Shown here in pieces: positions 16,000 through 25,968 of a DNA stretch of 64,000 bases; the first letter of the stretch is position 1; every line of letters begins with the position of its first letter. This DNA is from Yinghuangia soli. Its GTDB lineage: Bacteria; Actinomycetota; Actinomycetes; Streptomycetales; Streptomycetaceae. The notes under the pieces are model-generated. The model did no database searches. It saw only the letters and a list, made by a program, of their open reading frames with translations, and was not told the origin of the DNA. The stretch spans positions 139,596 through 203,595 of the forward strand of contig NZ_JAKFHA010000005.1 in assembly GCF_021502675.1 (NCBI RefSeq). Reading direction: 5' to 3'. Both the position numbers and the translations under genes were made by a program.

Positions 16000-16959
16000 T
16001 CAGGTCGAGGCCGGCTGCGGGGTGCCCACCTTGATGCCGTCGCGGACCGTGTCCATGACCGCCTTCGGGGGCCCCTTCGGGTCGGTGTACAGCGCGACGA
16101 ACACGACCGGGTAGGCGGTGGTGCCCTTGTACTGGAAAGGCGAGTCGACGAAGACGAGCTGCATCGTGGCGGTGCGGCTCTTCCCCGCGGCGTCCTTCTG
16201 GTTCTCCTCGATGTCGAAGGTCAGCAAATGGGCGTCGGCGCCGTCCGCTTTGGTCGCCTCGTCCTTGACCGTCTGCACCACACGGTAGTCGCTGTTCGTG
16301 TTGATGTCGCCGTTCACTTCGGCCACGACCCGGCTGAGGGACGGGCCTTCGACGTACACGACGTCGATTTCGCCGAGGTAGCAGTTGCCGTCGTCGTCCG
16401 GGGACGCCGACGCGCCGACCTCGCAAGGGATCTTGTCCTTGCGCTGCAGCGCGGGCGAATCGTCGTCGGTGGAGGCCTCCCAGCCCTTCAGTTTCGGGAC
16501 GGTGATGCCGGTCGTCGGATCCTTGACGGTGCCGTCGGTGGCCGGGCCGGGCGGCGGCGCCGGCGAGGTGTTCTTCCCGGGGCCGGTCGCCGGTCCGGGG
16601 ACCGTCGCGGTCGGGGTGCCGCCGGCCTGCTCGTCCTTCTTGTAGGCGCCGCCGCGGGCGGCGACGCCGCCCGCGCCCCGGCCGCCCACCAGGAGCAGTG
16701 CGACCACCGCGAGGATGATGTTCCGGTTGCGCTTGCCGTCCGGCGACGTGCCGGGGGCGGACGGGTAACCGCCGTACTGGACCGGCATCGGCGGCGGGCC
16801 CGCCGGAGCGGGCGGCATCGCCGCGGGGCCGGCCGCGGGCGGGAAGCCCTGGCCGCTCGGCGGGCGCGTCGAGTCGGTCCACTGGGAGCCGTCCCACCAG
16901 CGCTCCATGCCCGGCCCTGCAGGGTCGTCGTACCAGCCAGGGGGTATCGAGGAGGTCAC
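16000..16959 (-). CDS. DUF2510-containing single-pass membrane protein
   Basis: A 319-residue protein starting with the short DUF2510 motif (PPGWYDDPAG...MERWWDGSQWTD, residues about 6-30), which actinomycetes place at the cytoplasmic N-terminus of membrane proteins. A Pro/Gly-rich linker, one transmembrane helix (about 78-96) and an extracytoplasmic domain of about 200 residues follow. That domain has two cysteines (PCEVGA, GNCYLGE) that could form a disulfide. The GTG at 16959 places DUF2510 at the N-terminus; an earlier GTG at 16992 is in frame. Function unknown. The 218 bp down to the phosphatase gene hold no clear gene. Confidence 0.75.
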   Translation of the reverse strand: MTSSIPPGWYDDPAGPGMERWWDGSQWTDSTRPPSGQGFPPAAGPAAMPPAPAGPPPMPVQYGGYPSAPGTSPDGKRNRNIILAVVALLLVGGRGAGGVAARGGAYKKDEQAGGTPTATVPGPATGPGKNTSPAPPPGPATDGTVKDPTTGITVPKLKGWEASTDDDSPALQRKDKIPCEVGASASPDDDGNCYLGEIDVVYVEGPSLSRVVAEVNGDINTNSDYRVVQTVKDEATKADGADAHLLTFDIEENQKDAAGKSRTATMQLVFVDSPFQYKGTTAYPVVFVALYTDPKGPPKAVMDTVRDGIKVGTPQPAST

Positions 16960-17079
16960 GCGGGCAACGTACCGGCCTCTGCCGCGGTACACGAGCCTCG
17001 GTGCGGTATCGCCCGGCCACGGATGGCGAATTGCCCGTATTGGCAGCGAAATCGCAGGGAAGTCCCTCGATCCGCCCGA

Positions 17080-17784
17080 TCAGGCCAGCAGCGGAGCGAG
17101 TTCCGCGGCGCACATGTCCAGTTCGTGGACCAGCACCGGGTCGGGGACCGCGAGCCTCTCCGGCGGCGCCGACACCGCAAGCCCGGCGACCAGCGCCCCG
17201 CCGACCGGATCGCGGATCGGCACCGCGAGGCAGGCCCGGTCCGGGCGGGTGCCCCCGTGCTGTTCGATGCGCCCCCTGGCCACGTACCGGGCCAGATCCG
17301 CGGCCGCCAGCCGCGGATCGTCCCGTTCGGCCAGGAGCAGCCGGCCCAGCGCACTGTCCTGCGGACGGGCCGTCAGCACCCGGTCGTCGGTGGGCGGGTG
17401 GTCCGGATCCGGGTCGACCACGCATATGCGGTCGCCGACGAACACCGCCAGGTGCACGCCCCAGCGAGTGCGCCCGCGAAGCCGCGTCACACACCGGCGC
17501 GCGGCCAGCGGCGGCCGCGGGGGCAGCGCCGCGACCGCGAGGTCCGCGACCCGGCGGCCCAGCGCGAAGCCCTTCAGGTCCGGCAGCCGCACGAGGTACT
17601 CGTCCGCGACCAGCAGGTTGATCACCCGGTACGCGGTGGCCGGGGCCAAGCCCAGTGCGCCGGCAAGCTGCCGGGCGGTCACCCCGGGCCCGGCCCGCGC
17701 GACCTCCTCCAGCACCGCCAACGCGGCCCGCACGGCCCGCGGCTGACGGCCGGTCAGCGAGAGCGGGGACGGTTCGGCGGCCAT
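17080..17784 (-). CDS. IclR-family transcriptional regulator
   Basis: A 234-residue regulator with an IclR-type winged helix near the N-terminus (AALAVLEEVARAGPGVTARQ, then AGALGLAPATAYRVINLLVAD, about 18-65). A shorter-than-usual effector domain follows, containing VDPDPDHPP and R-A-C-L-A-V-P-I-R-D-P-V-G-G-A. The ATG at 17784 lies two bases after the stop of the upstream permease gene, so the regulator is co-transcribed with the transporter. The location suggests control of the amine/amino-acid uptake genes. A GAF-like effector fold is inferred. Confidence 0.8.
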   Translation of the reverse strand: MAAEPSPLSLTGRQPRAVRAALAVLEEVARAGPGVTARQLAGALGLAPATAYRVINLLVADEYLVRLPDLKGFALGRRVADLAVAALPPRPPLAARRCVTRLRGRTRWGVHLAVFVGDRICVVDPDPDHPPTDDRVLTARPQDSALGRLLLAERDDPRLAAADLARYVARGRIEQHGGTRPDRACLAVPIRDPVGGALVAGLAVSAPPERLAVPDPVLVHELDMCAAELAPLLA

Positions 17785-17786
17785 GC

Positions 17787-19205
17787 TCAGGCACCGAGGC
17801 GGCGGCCCGGTGCCGCGCCGAGCACGTCCGCCGCGGTCGTCTCGTCGTACGACCCCACCGCACGTACCCGCGCGGGCCGCAGCACCGCCGGCCCCGCCAG
17901 CAGCGCCAGGCCGGCGACGGCGAGCAGCCCGAAGATGCCGGGCATCCGCGGGTCGGCACCCGGCGCGGACGACTGCGCGTACGTCACCGCGGCGACCGCC
18001 AGCCCCGGTACCGCGACTGCCGCGGCCAGCACCGGACGCAGCGTCAACTCCCCGATCCGCCGCAGGAAGACCGGCGCCGCAAGGCACACCAGCAGGTAGG
18101 CGGTCATATGGCCGAACGTGAACAGCCCCGTCACCGCGCCGAACACCTCCCACGCCGACAGCCCCGCGGCGAGCAGCAGGCAGGGCACCCCGGCGACCAC
18201 CGGCATCGCGGCCAGCACCGCCACATGCGGCGTCCGATGCCGGGGATGCGCCGCCCCGAGCCGCCGAGGGCCTACCGCCTCACGGCCGAGGCAGAACAGC
18301 AAGCGGACCAGCGCAGTTCCCGAGGCAAGCGCGCAGGCGAAGAACGAGGACGCCAAGCCGGCATCCAGCAGCGCGGACGGCCAGGCGCCCGAGAACCCGT
18401 ACGCGGCAAAGCCGTCCCGGTTCCACGCCGGACCGCCGCCCCGCGTCAGCGCAATCGTGGCGAAGACGTACAGCCCGGCCACCCCGAGCACCGTGCCGCG
18501 CATGACGGCGGGCACCACCCGGAACGGCCGCCGCGTCTCGGCACCGAGCGCGGCCGCGCTCTCGAACCCGATGAACGCCGTCAAGGCGAGCGCCGTGCCG
18601 GCCGCCACGCCGCCGTCATTCCCCTGCGCCGCCCCGCCGCCCGGGACCCCTGCCAGCACGCACGACACCGACATGATCGACACGGCCTCGAACGCCAGCG
18701 CCACCCGCGAGGACACGCGCACTCCGCGCACCAGACAACCGGCGATCACCACCGCGGCGGCCGTCACGAGCAACCCGACCACGAGCCGTTCGGGCAGCAC
18801 CGGCCAACCCGCACGCACCGACGCGGACCGCCCGTACGCCGCACACCCCACCAGCGCCGCCATGGCCAGGAACGCGTATCCGACCAGCAGCGCCGCCGCG
18901 CACAGCAATCCCGGCACCGCACCCAGCCCCCGTGCCGTGAAGCTGTACAGCGACCCGGGGGCCGCCATCCGCCGCGCGAACTGCCCCACGCAGTCCGCCA
19001 CCAGCAAGGCCAGCACCGCTGCGACGACCACCGACCAGACAGCCGCGTCCCCGGCGGCGCCCAGCACCAGCACGGGAGTGGTGGCCATCGCCGCGGACGG
19101 GGCCACGGCGGAGACCGACTGCGTCCATACGTGGGCGGCAGGCAAGTTGCGCCGGTCCAGCCCGGCGACAGGCGAGACGCCGCGCACAGCCTTGGTGTGG
19201 TGCAC
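17787..19205 (-). CDS. APC-superfamily amino acid/amine permease
   Basis: A 472-residue integral membrane protein with about 12 hydrophobic helices, resembling the amino acid-polyamine-organocation family. Supporting segments are G-S-L-Y-S-F-T-A-R-G-L-G in the second helix region and F-I-G-F-E-S-A-A-A-L-G-A-E-T-R-R-P in the middle loop, the hallmark of APC permeases. The GTG at 19205 has GGAGG five bases upstream and fixes the start; the frame runs further to 19289. It is divergent from a second APC permease and the copper amine oxidase, so uptake of a primary amine is a reasonable inference. Confidence 0.85.
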   Translation of the reverse strand: MHHTKAVRGVSPVAGLDRRNLPAAHVWTQSVSAVAPSAAMATTPVLVLGAAGDAAVWSVVVAAVLALLVADCVGQFARRMAAPGSLYSFTARGLGAVPGLLCAAALLVGYAFLAMAALVGCAAYGRSASVRAGWPVLPERLVVGLLVTAAAVVIAGCLVRGVRVSSRVALAFEAVSIMSVSCVLAGVPGGGAAQGNDGGVAAGTALALTAFIGFESAAALGAETRRPFRVVPAVMRGTVLGVAGLYVFATIALTRGGGPAWNRDGFAAYGFSGAWPSALLDAGLASSFFACALASGTALVRLLFCLGREAVGPRRLGAAHPRHRTPHVAVLAAMPVVAGVPCLLLAAGLSAWEVFGAVTGLFTFGHMTAYLLVCLAAPVFLRRIGELTLRPVLAAAVAVPGLAVAAVTYAQSSAPGADPRMPGIFGLLAVAGLALLAGPAVLRPARVRAVGSYDETTAADVLGAAPGRRLGA

Positions 19206-19527
19206 AAGGACCTCCCGGCCGGGGAACAGGACGCCGAAGCGGGCAAGGCTTCCGAACCGAGGCGAGGCGGCGGCAGGACCCCAGGGCAATTCCGGTACCT
19301 CGTCCGGCGCGCGGGTGCAGTGGGCCGGAGGCTAGCCGGGGCGTGCTGCCGGCGTGTTTCGCCCGGATGACGACCGTGCACATGGCGAGTGGTAACTCCT
19401 GCGGCTGAATTCGCGCTTGCATTCCGCGGCGCGTTGATCGCGTCGTGACGGCCGGGAAACCGCGGCGGGACAGACTGCGGCCGTTCCGGTCCGCCCGCCC
19501 GGCGGCCGCCGACACCGCGGAGCCGCC
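19206..19527. other. Divergent promoter region between two APC permeases
   Basis: About 320 bp without a credible gene. Promoters for both transport operons must lie here. I found no strong symmetrical operator; frames crossing it are compositional. Confidence 0.5.
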
Positions 19528-20991
19528 ATGTCGCACGCAACTCCCACCAGACCCGCCGGATCCTCCGTCCCGCGGCCCGGCGGCCCGGCTGCCGAGCCGG
19601 CCGCCGCGCCGCGGCCGGGCCGGCTCGAAGGGGCGCTCGGCACCCGGTCCGTCGTCCTCATGGTGCTCGCCGCCGCGGCGCCGCTGACCGTGGTGGGCGG
19701 GTCCGCGCCGCTCGGCATCGCGATCGGCAACGGTGCCGCGTTCCCCGCCGCGTTCGCGGTGTGCGCGGCCGTCCTGCTCCTGTTCGCCGCCGGATTCGCG
19801 GCCATGTCGCGGCATGTGGCCGAGGCGGGTTCGTTCTACTCCTATGTCGAGCGCGGGCTCGGCCGGGCGCCCGGCCTCGGTGCCGCGATGCTCGCGCTGG
19901 TGTCGTACACCGCGATCCAGGTGAGCCTGTACGGGTTTGCCGGTGAGGCGACCCGCATGCTGGTCGTCGACCACGGGGGACCCGACTTCGCCTGGTGGCT
20001 GTGGGCCGCGGCGATGCTCGCGGTGGCCGGGTTGTTCGGCTTCCGGCACATCGAACTCAGCGGCCGGGTACTCGGGTTGCTGCTGATCGCCGAGATCGGC
20101 ATCGTGCTGGCGCTGGACGCCGCCGTACTGCTGCGCGGCGGCGAGGGCGGCATGTCGACCGCATTCGCGCGGCCGGACGAGTTCGCGAGCGGTTCGCCCG
20201 GCATCGGGATCATGTTCGCGATCGCCGGCTTCATCGGGTTCGAGGCCACCGCGGTGTTCCGCGACGAGGCCCGCGACCCGCACCGCACCGTGCCGCGCGC
20301 CACCTATCTCTCGCTGATCCTGATCGGCGTCTTCTACACGGTGTCGGCCTGGGCCGTGGTCAGTGCGTGGGGCGACCGCAACGCGGTGGAGCGTGCCCGG
20401 ACCTCGCCGGAGACGCTCACCGCCGATACCGCCGCGCGCTATCTGGGCAGCTGGTCCGACGACGCCGTGCAGATCCTCATGGTGACCAGCATGTTCGCAG
20501 CGCTGCTGGCCTTCCACAACGTGCTCGCCCGCTACATGTTCGCGCTCGGCAACGATGGTGTGCTGCCCCGCGCGCTCGGCCGCCGGCACGGCAGGCACGG
20601 CTCGCCGTACGCCGCCTCGCTCGTCCAGTCCGCCACCGCCGCGATCCTGGTCGGCGCGTGCGCGGCCGCCGGACTGGAGCCGATCGCCGAGGTCTTCACC
20701 TGGCTCGGCGGCGTCGCGACGCTCGGGGTCATGCTGCTGATGGTCCTGACCTGCGCCGCGGTGATCCGGTTCTTCCGCCGCACCCGGGCGGACACGCGGC
20801 TGTGGCACACCCTGGCCGCACCGCTTCTCGGCCTCGCCGGCCTCCTCGTCCTGCTGATCCCCGTGGTCGCCAACTTCCCGACTCTGGTGGGTGGTTCGGA
20901 GACCCGGGCGACGGTGATCGAAGTCGTGCTCGGCGCCGCGTTCGTGATCGGCGCCGTGCTCTCCCGCGTCAAACCCTTGGAGCGTCCGTGA
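19528..20991 (+). CDS. APC-superfamily amino acid/amine permease
   Basis: A 487-residue transporter with a proline/alanine-rich cytoplasmic N-terminus (about 35 residues) and about 12 transmembrane helices. Family markers are [14 protein letters not shown] near helix 3 and [17 protein letters not shown] in the central region. Its stop codon overlaps the GTG start of the copper amine oxidase (GTGA), so the two are translationally coupled. This gene order strongly suggests that it imports the amine oxidised by the next enzyme, such as phenethylamine or tyramine. The exact substrate cannot be read from sequence. Confidence 0.9.
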   Translation: MSHATPTRPAGSSVPRPGGPAAEPAAAPRPGRLEGALGTRSVVLMVLAAAAPLTVVGGSAPLGIAIGNGAAFPAAFAVCAAVLLLFAAGFAAMSRHVAEAGSFYSYVERGLGRAPGLGAAMLALVSYTAIQVSLYGFAGEATRMLVVDHGGPDFAWWLWAAAMLAVAGLFGFRHIELSGRVLGLLLIAEIGIVLALDAAVLLRGGEGGMSTAFARPDEFASGSPGIGIMFAIAGFIGFEATAVFRDEARDPHRTVPRATYLSLILIGVFYTVSAWAVVSAWGDRNAVERARTSPETLTADTAARYLGSWSDDAVQILMVTSMFAALLAFHNVLARYMFALGNDGVLPRALGRRHGRHGSPYAASLVQSATAAILVGACAAAGLEPIAEVFTWLGGVATLGVMLLMVLTCAAVIRFFRRTRADTRLWHTLAAPLLGLAGLLVLLIPVVANFPTLVGGSETRATVIEVVLGAAFVIGAVLSRVKPLERP

Positions 20992-22997
20992 CCCTGACCG
21001 ATCCTCGCCGACCGACCACGGCGGCACTCGAGACACCTGAGGCACCCGCGGCACCCGCACCGCATCCGCTCGCCATGCTGACCGCGGACGAGATATCCGC
21101 CGCCCGCGGCATCCTGGACGCCGCCGGACTGCTCGGCGACACCGTGCGGTTCGCCTACTTCGGCCCCAGCGAACCGCACAAGGCCGAGGTCCTCGCCCAC
21201 GCGGCCGGCGGTCCGGTGCCGGACCGCCGCGTCCAGGCCCTGCTCCTCGACGTGGCCACCGGCGCCTCGTGCGAAGCGACCGTTTCGCTGACCCGCGCCG
21301 AGGTCGCGGCCGTAGTCCCGATCGACCCCGTCAAGGACGGGCAACCGCCCATCCTGGAAGAAGAGTTCGCCTCGATCGAGGAGATCCTCAACGCCGACGA
21401 GGGCTGGTGCGCGGCCCTCGCCAAGCGCGGCATCGACCCGGCCACCGTGCGGGCCGTACCGCTTTCCGCGGGCTCCTACGGCCACCCCGACGAGGCCGGC
21501 CGCCGCATCATCCGCTCGCTGGGCTTCGTCCAGAACCACCCCGCGGACCACGCCTGGGCGCATCCGGTCGACGGGCTCGCCGCGTACGTCGACACCACCA
21601 GCCGGCGCGTCACCCGCATCGTCGACGACCGCGTCCTCGCCGTGCCCGCGGAGAGCGGCAACTTCGACGACCCCGATTACGTCGGCACGCAGCGCACCAC
21701 ACTCAAGCCGATCGCGATCACGCAGCCGGAAGGCCCGAGCTTCACCGTCGAAGGCAACCTGGTGCGCTGGGAGAACTGGAGCCTGCGCATCGGCTTCAAC
21801 ATGCGCGAGGGCCTGACGCTGCACCAGATCGGCTTCCGGGACGGCGGCCGCGACCGACCGCTCGTCTACCGCGCCTCGATCGCCGAGATGGTCGTGCCGT
21901 ACGCCGACCCCTCGCCGGTGCGCTACTGGCAGAACTACTTCGACACCGGCGAGTACATGTTCGGGCGGTACACCAACTCGCTCGAACTCGGCTGCGACTG
22001 CCTCGGCGAGATCCACTACTTCGACGTGGTGCTGCCGGACGAACTCGGCGCGCCGCGCACGATACGCAACGGCATCTGCATGCACGAGGAGGACTACGGC
22101 GTGCTGTGGAAGCACACCGACCTCTACACCGGCTCGAACGAGACCCGCCGCCAACGCCGCCTGGTGATCTCCTTCTTCACCACGATCGGCAACTATGACT
22201 ACGGCTTCTACTGGTACCTCTACCTGGACGGCACGATTCAGCTGGAGTCCAAGGCCACCGGCATAGTCTTCACCTCGGCGCTGCCGGACGGGCCGCACGA
22301 CTTCGCCACCGAGATCGCCCCCGGCCTCGGCGCGCCGTACCACCAGCACCTCTTCTCCGCCCGGCTCGACATGACCGTGGACGGCACCGCCAACGCGGTC
22401 GACGAGGTCGACGCGGTCCCCGCGCCGATCGGTCCGGACAACCCGTACGGCAACGGCTTCCGGGCGCAACGCACCCGGCTGTCGCGGGAGTCCGAGGCGG
22501 CCCGCCTCGCGGACGGCAGCCGCGGCCGGGTCTGGCACATCGTCAACCCCGAGGTGCGGAACCGGCTCGGCCAGAACGTCGGGTACGCCCTGCACCCGCA
22601 AGGCCTGCCGGTGCTGCTGGCGGACGAGCAATCGTCGATCCGGGCGCGCGCCGCGTTCGCCGCCAAGCACCTGTGGGTCACCCGGTACGACCCGGCCGAG
22701 CGGTTCCCGGCCGGCGACCTGGTCAACCAGCACCCCGGCGGCGCGGGCCTGCCCGCCTGGACGGCCGCGGACCGCGACATCGACGGCCAGGACATCGTGC
22801 TGTGGCACACCTTCGGGCTGACGCATTTCCCGCGGCCCGAGGACTGGCCGGTCATGCCCGTGGACTACGCCGGATTCACCCTCAAGCCGGTCGGCTTCTT
22901 CGACCGCAATCCGACCCTTGACGTCCCCTCGACGGCGAAGAGGCACGCCGCCGCGCCGGATGCCGCCGAGGCAGGCACGGGGGATTGCTGCCACTGA
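20988..22997 (+). CDS. Copper-containing primary-amine oxidase
   Basis: A 669-residue copper/topaquinone amine oxidase that should oxidise a primary amine to the aldehyde, releasing NH3 and H2O2. The self-processing cofactor Tyr is Y403 in N402-Y-D-Y405. The catalytic base is D319 in YFDTGEY, and the copper ligands are H452 and H454 (HQH) and H613 ([11 protein letters not shown]). The spacing resembles the Arthrobacter phenylethylamine oxidase. No signal peptide is present, so it is cytoplasmic, matching uptake by the coupled permease. Start GTG 20988 overlaps the permease stop. A strong hairpin follows the stop. Confidence 0.95.
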   Translation: MTLTDPRRPTTAALETPEAPAAPAPHPLAMLTADEISAARGILDAAGLLGDTVRFAYFGPSEPHKAEVLAHAAGGPVPDRRVQALLLDVATGASCEATVSLTRAEVAAVVPIDPVKDGQPPILEEEFASIEEILNADEGWCAALAKRGIDPATVRAVPLSAGSYGHPDEAGRRIIRSLGFVQNHPADHAWAHPVDGLAAYVDTTSRRVTRIVDDRVLAVPAESGNFDDPDYVGTQRTTLKPIAITQPEGPSFTVEGNLVRWENWSLRIGFNMREGLTLHQIGFRDGGRDRPLVYRASIAEMVVPYADPSPVRYWQNYFDTGEYMFGRYTNSLELGCDCLGEIHYFDVVLPDELGAPRTIRNGICMHEEDYGVLWKHTDLYTGSNETRRQRRLVISFFTTIGNYDYGFYWYLYLDGTIQLESKATGIVFTSALPDGPHDFATEIAPGLGAPYHQHLFSARLDMTVDGTANAVDEVDAVPAPIGPDNPYGNGFRAQRTRLSRESEAARLADGSRGRVWHIVNPEVRNRLGQNVGYALHPQGLPVLLADEQSSIRARAAFAAKHLWVTRYDPAERFPAGDLVNQHPGGAGLPAWTAADRDIDGQDIVLWHTFGLTHFPRPEDWPVMPVDYAGFTLKPVGFFDRNPTLDVPSTAKRHAAAPDAAEAGTGDCCH

Positions 22998-23005
22998 CAT
23001 GCGGC

Positions 23006-23053
23006 GAAGGACCGCGGAACCGCCGGGGGAAGTCGGAGGTTCCGCGGTCCTTC
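23006..23053. terminator. Hairpin between convergent genes
   Basis: A perfect 16-bp stem, GAAGGACCGCGGAACC (23006-23021) with 23038-23053, and a 16-nt loop. It starts 8 bp after the amine oxidase stop and can serve both convergent transcripts. Confidence 0.75.
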
Positions 23054-23156
23054 ACGTTCGTGCCCGGGTGCGCGCCGCGTCCGCGCGGGCAGGGCACCGC
23101 AGGCCGCCACGTGCTGCCGGGCCCGGTCCGCACGGCAGTACGCGGCGGCGGCCCGG

Positions 23157-24605
23157 TCAGCCGAGTTGCTTCTTCTGCACCTTGCCCATCGCGTTGCGCG
23201 GCAGCTCCGCCATGAGGACCACGCGCCGCGGCCGCTTGTGGACCGACAACGTGCGGGCCACGAAGTCGCCCAGCGCCGCGGTGTCCACGCCGGGGTCGGC
23301 CACCACGTACGCGACGATCTCCTGGCCCAGGTCGTCGTGCGGCGCGCCGACGACCGCGGCCTCGCGCACTCCGGGGTGGGCCAGCAGCGCGCCCTCCACC
23401 TCGCCGGCGCCGACGCGGTAGCCGCCGCTCTTGATCAGGTCGGTGGACGCCCGGCCCACGATGCGGTGCCCGCCGTCCGGCGCGATGGTGGCGACGTCGC
23501 CGGTGCGGAACCAGCCGTCCGCGGTGAATGCCTCGGCATTCGCCTCCGGCAGCCCGAGGTATCCGTCGCTCAAGGTCGGCCCGGTGACCTGCAGTTCGCC
23601 GACCGTCGCGCCGTCGTGCGGCAGCAGCTCGCCGGCCTCGCCGACCAGGCGCGTCGACACTCCGGCGATCGGCGTGCCGACGGTGCCCGGGGCCTTGTCG
23701 CCGCTCGCCCGGGTGCTGACCGTGATCAGCGTCTCGGTCATGCCGTACCGCTCCACCGGCCGGTGCCCGGTGCGGGCCGCCAGTTGCTCGAACACCGGGA
23801 CGGGCAGCGGCGCGCTGCCCGAGACCAGCAGCCGTGCGGACGCCAAGGCGCTTGCCGCGGGCGCGTCTTCGGCGATCCGCGACCACACGGTGGGGACCCC
23901 GAAGAACAGCGAGCCGCCGCGGCCCGCCGCCTCGGCGTAGCCCGCGGGTGTGGGCCGCCCGGTGTGCACCAGCCCCGACCCGACGCGCAGCGCGCCGAGG
24001 ACGCCCAGGACCAGGCCGTGCACGTGGAACAGCGGGAGGCCGTGGACGAGGACGTCGTCCGGTGTCCAGTCCCACGCGTCGGCGAGCGCGTCGATGTCCG
24101 CCGCGATGGCCCGGTGCGACACCAGAACGCCCTTGGGGGGACCCGTGGTTCCGCTGGTGTACAGGATCAGCGCCGGGCTCGCCGGGTCAGGCACCGGGTG
24201 CGGGGACGACGCCCGGGCGCCGAGGTCGACCGGCCGGATGTCGAGGTCGACGTCGTCCCAGAGCGCGGCGCCGCCGGCCGGATCCGGATCGAGCAACAGC
24301 GTGGCCCCGGAGTCGCTCAGGATGTGCCCGCGTTCGCGCGGTCCGGCGTCCGGCGGGACCGGCACCACCGGCACGCCGCAGGTGAGCCCGGCGAGCACCG
24401 CGGCGACGGTCTCCAGGGACGCGGTGGCGCGCACCGCGACGGCGGGCGCTCCGGCGATGCCGTCGGCGATGGCCGCGGCGGCGGCACCGAGGTCTTCCCG
24501 GCTCAGACTCCGCCCGGCGACCTCGATCGCGCTGGGCTCGGTGCCGGACACGGGGGCGCTGTACGGGCCGGCGGGACGGGCGGACGAGGCGACATGCGGC
24601 GGCAC
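23157..24605 (-). CDS. Acyl-CoA synthetase, malonyl-CoA synthetase (MatB)-like
   Basis: A 482-residue member of the ANL adenylate-forming superfamily, ligating a carboxylate to CoA via an acyl-AMP. Motifs in order are the P-loop LYTSGTTGPPKG, YGMTET, GWFRTGD, SGGYRVGAGEVE and the C-terminal catalytic Lys in RNAMGKVQKKQL. The compact length and the HxHG-like HVHGLVLG segment are closest to MatB-type malonyl/methylmalonyl-CoA synthetases. A short-chain or aryl acid substrate cannot be excluded, particularly next to an amine oxidase that yields aldehydes. The GTG at 24605 follows GGAG five bases away. Confidence 0.8.
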   Translation of the reverse strand: MPPHVASSARPAGPYSAPVSGTEPSAIEVAGRSLSREDLGAAAAAIADGIAGAPAVAVRATASLETVAAVLAGLTCGVPVVPVPPDAGPRERGHILSDSGATLLLDPDPAGGAALWDDVDLDIRPVDLGARASSPHPVPDPASPALILYTSGTTGPPKGVLVSHRAIAADIDALADAWDWTPDDVLVHGLPLFHVHGLVLGVLGALRVGSGLVHTGRPTPAGYAEAAGRGGSLFFGVPTVWSRIAEDAPAASALASARLLVSGSAPLPVPVFEQLAARTGHRPVERYGMTETLITVSTRASGDKAPGTVGTPIAGVSTRLVGEAGELLPHDGATVGELQVTGPTLSDGYLGLPEANAEAFTADGWFRTGDVATIAPDGGHRIVGRASTDLIKSGGYRVGAGEVEGALLAHPGVREAAVVGAPHDDLGQEIVAYVVADPGVDTAALGDFVARTLSVHKRPRRVVLMAELPRNAMGKVQKKQLG

Positions 24606-24809
24606 GTGGACTCCGGGAGGGTGGCCGGCCGCGCGGCGAGCGCGCCGGCCGTGGAGCGGGGCGGACGCGCCCGGTCCGGGACCGTGCGCGGCGTCCAGAA
24701 TGGCCCGGCCGCCGGGGCGCGACAACGGAATGCAGGATTCCGACGGAAACGGCCGCCGGGCAGGCGAAATCCCGCACGGCACCGCAGCGGTGCCGGGGAC
24801 AGGGATGGC

Positions 24810-25796
24810 TCAGGCGAACTCGGGGGCTGCGTCGCTCAGCACCCCGCTGCGCTTGAGCGTGCGGATGACGAGCGACGTCTCGATCGCCTCGGTGTGCCGC
24901 ACCCACGGCGCCCGGGTCACGAACTCGTACAGCGCGGTGCGGTCGGGCACGGTGACGTCCACGACGATCTGGTGCTCGCCCATGACCGCCGCGACGTACC
25001 GCACCAGCGGCGAGACGAGCAGCGCCTCGCCGACCGCCTCGACCTTGGCCGGGGTGGCCTTGACCCACAGGATCGCCTGCACCGGCAGCCCGATCACCGC
25101 CGGATCCACCACCGCGCGGATGTGCAGCGCACCCGTACGCCGCATCCAGTCCACCCGGCGCCGCGCGGTCGGCTCGGAGACCCCCGCGATGCGGGCGATC
25201 TCCTCGTGCGTGCGCCGCCCGTCCAGTGCCAGCGCGCGCAGCATGGTGCGCTCCTCGCGCCCGAGCCCGGCCACCCGGTCGTCGGTGGGCAGCGGGGTGA
25301 GCGGGGGGTACTCGCGGACCGCGTCGGCCTCGGCGGCGGTGAGGATGCCGGGCTGCCAGTCGTGCACGGTCCGGAAGTAGCGCAGCACGGGCAGCGTGGT
25401 GCTCTGCACCAGGCCGGGGATGCCGGGGAGTTCGTCGAGGGTCAGGGTGGCCAGGCGGCCGGCCGGGCACATGACCTCGGCCAGGCAGTCCGCGGCACCG
25501 GTGAGCATGTACGCGAACGTCGTGTCCGGATGCCGCGCGAGTGCCCCCGCGGCGACCCGCGCCGCCGCCTGCAGGCACTGCCCGCGGACCAGGACCGCGC
25601 CGCCGCGGACCCCCAGCCCGGTGACCACGACCACGCGCTGCTCGAGCAGCCGTGCGCCGTGCCGGGCGACCGTGCGCTCGGGTTCGTCGAGGGCGGCGGC
25701 GATACGCCGCCACGACGCCCGGCCGTCGACCTGGAGCGCACCGATGATGCGGCGGTCCAGGGCATCGACGGTCTGGTGCTGGGTTTGTTCGACCAC
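24810..25796 (-). CDS. Two-domain Lrp/AsnC-family regulator
   Basis: A 328-residue regulator made of two tandem Lrp/AsnC units. The first HTH is near residues 10-50 (LDRRIIGALQVDGRASWRRI) and the second near 185-230 (LGREERTMLRALALDG then THEEIARIAGVSEPTARRR). Each is followed by an RAM-like ligand domain. GTG 25796 starts the protein just before the first HTH. It is read in the same direction as the acyl-CoA synthetase downstream (about 200 bp). A similarly built regulator sits at 34.2-35.3 kb. Likely effector: an amino acid or amine. Confidence 0.85.
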   Translation of the reverse strand: MVEQTQHQTVDALDRRIIGALQVDGRASWRRIAAALDEPERTVARHGARLLEQRVVVVTGLGVRGGAVLVRGQCLQAAARVAAGALARHPDTTFAYMLTGAADCLAEVMCPAGRLATLTLDELPGIPGLVQSTTLPVLRYFRTVHDWQPGILTAAEADAVREYPPLTPLPTDDRVAGLGREERTMLRALALDGRRTHEEIARIAGVSEPTARRRVDWMRRTGALHIRAVVDPAVIGLPVQAILWVKATPAKVEAVGEALLVSPLVRYVAAVMGEHQIVVDVTVPDRTALYEFVTRAPWVRHTEAIETSLVIRTLKRSGVLSDAAPEFA

Positions 25797-25875
25797 GGGC
25801 CCAGGATGAGGCCAAATCCGTCGCCCGTCCACCGCCCGGCGGCCGATACCGAAACAACAGGTGCATAGCGCCCGA

Positions 25876-25925
25876 GCGGGCCCGTGGTCGGTGCCGTCGT
25901 GCGACGGCACGGACCACGGGCCCGC
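25876..25925 (-). terminator. 50-bp near-perfect hairpin downstream of the amidase gene
   Basis: Arms 25876-25899 and 25902-25925 pair over 24 positions with a single G-G mismatch (25890/25911) and a 2-nt centre. The segment order is 14 bp, mismatch, 9 bp, TG. It begins about 45 bp beyond the amidase stop and ends about 80 bp before the Lrp gene start region, so it most likely terminates the amidase-ending operon. Confidence 0.75.
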
Positions 25926-25968
25926 CGGACTCATCGAATACCCGGGGTACCTCGGGCAGTCAGGGCAG

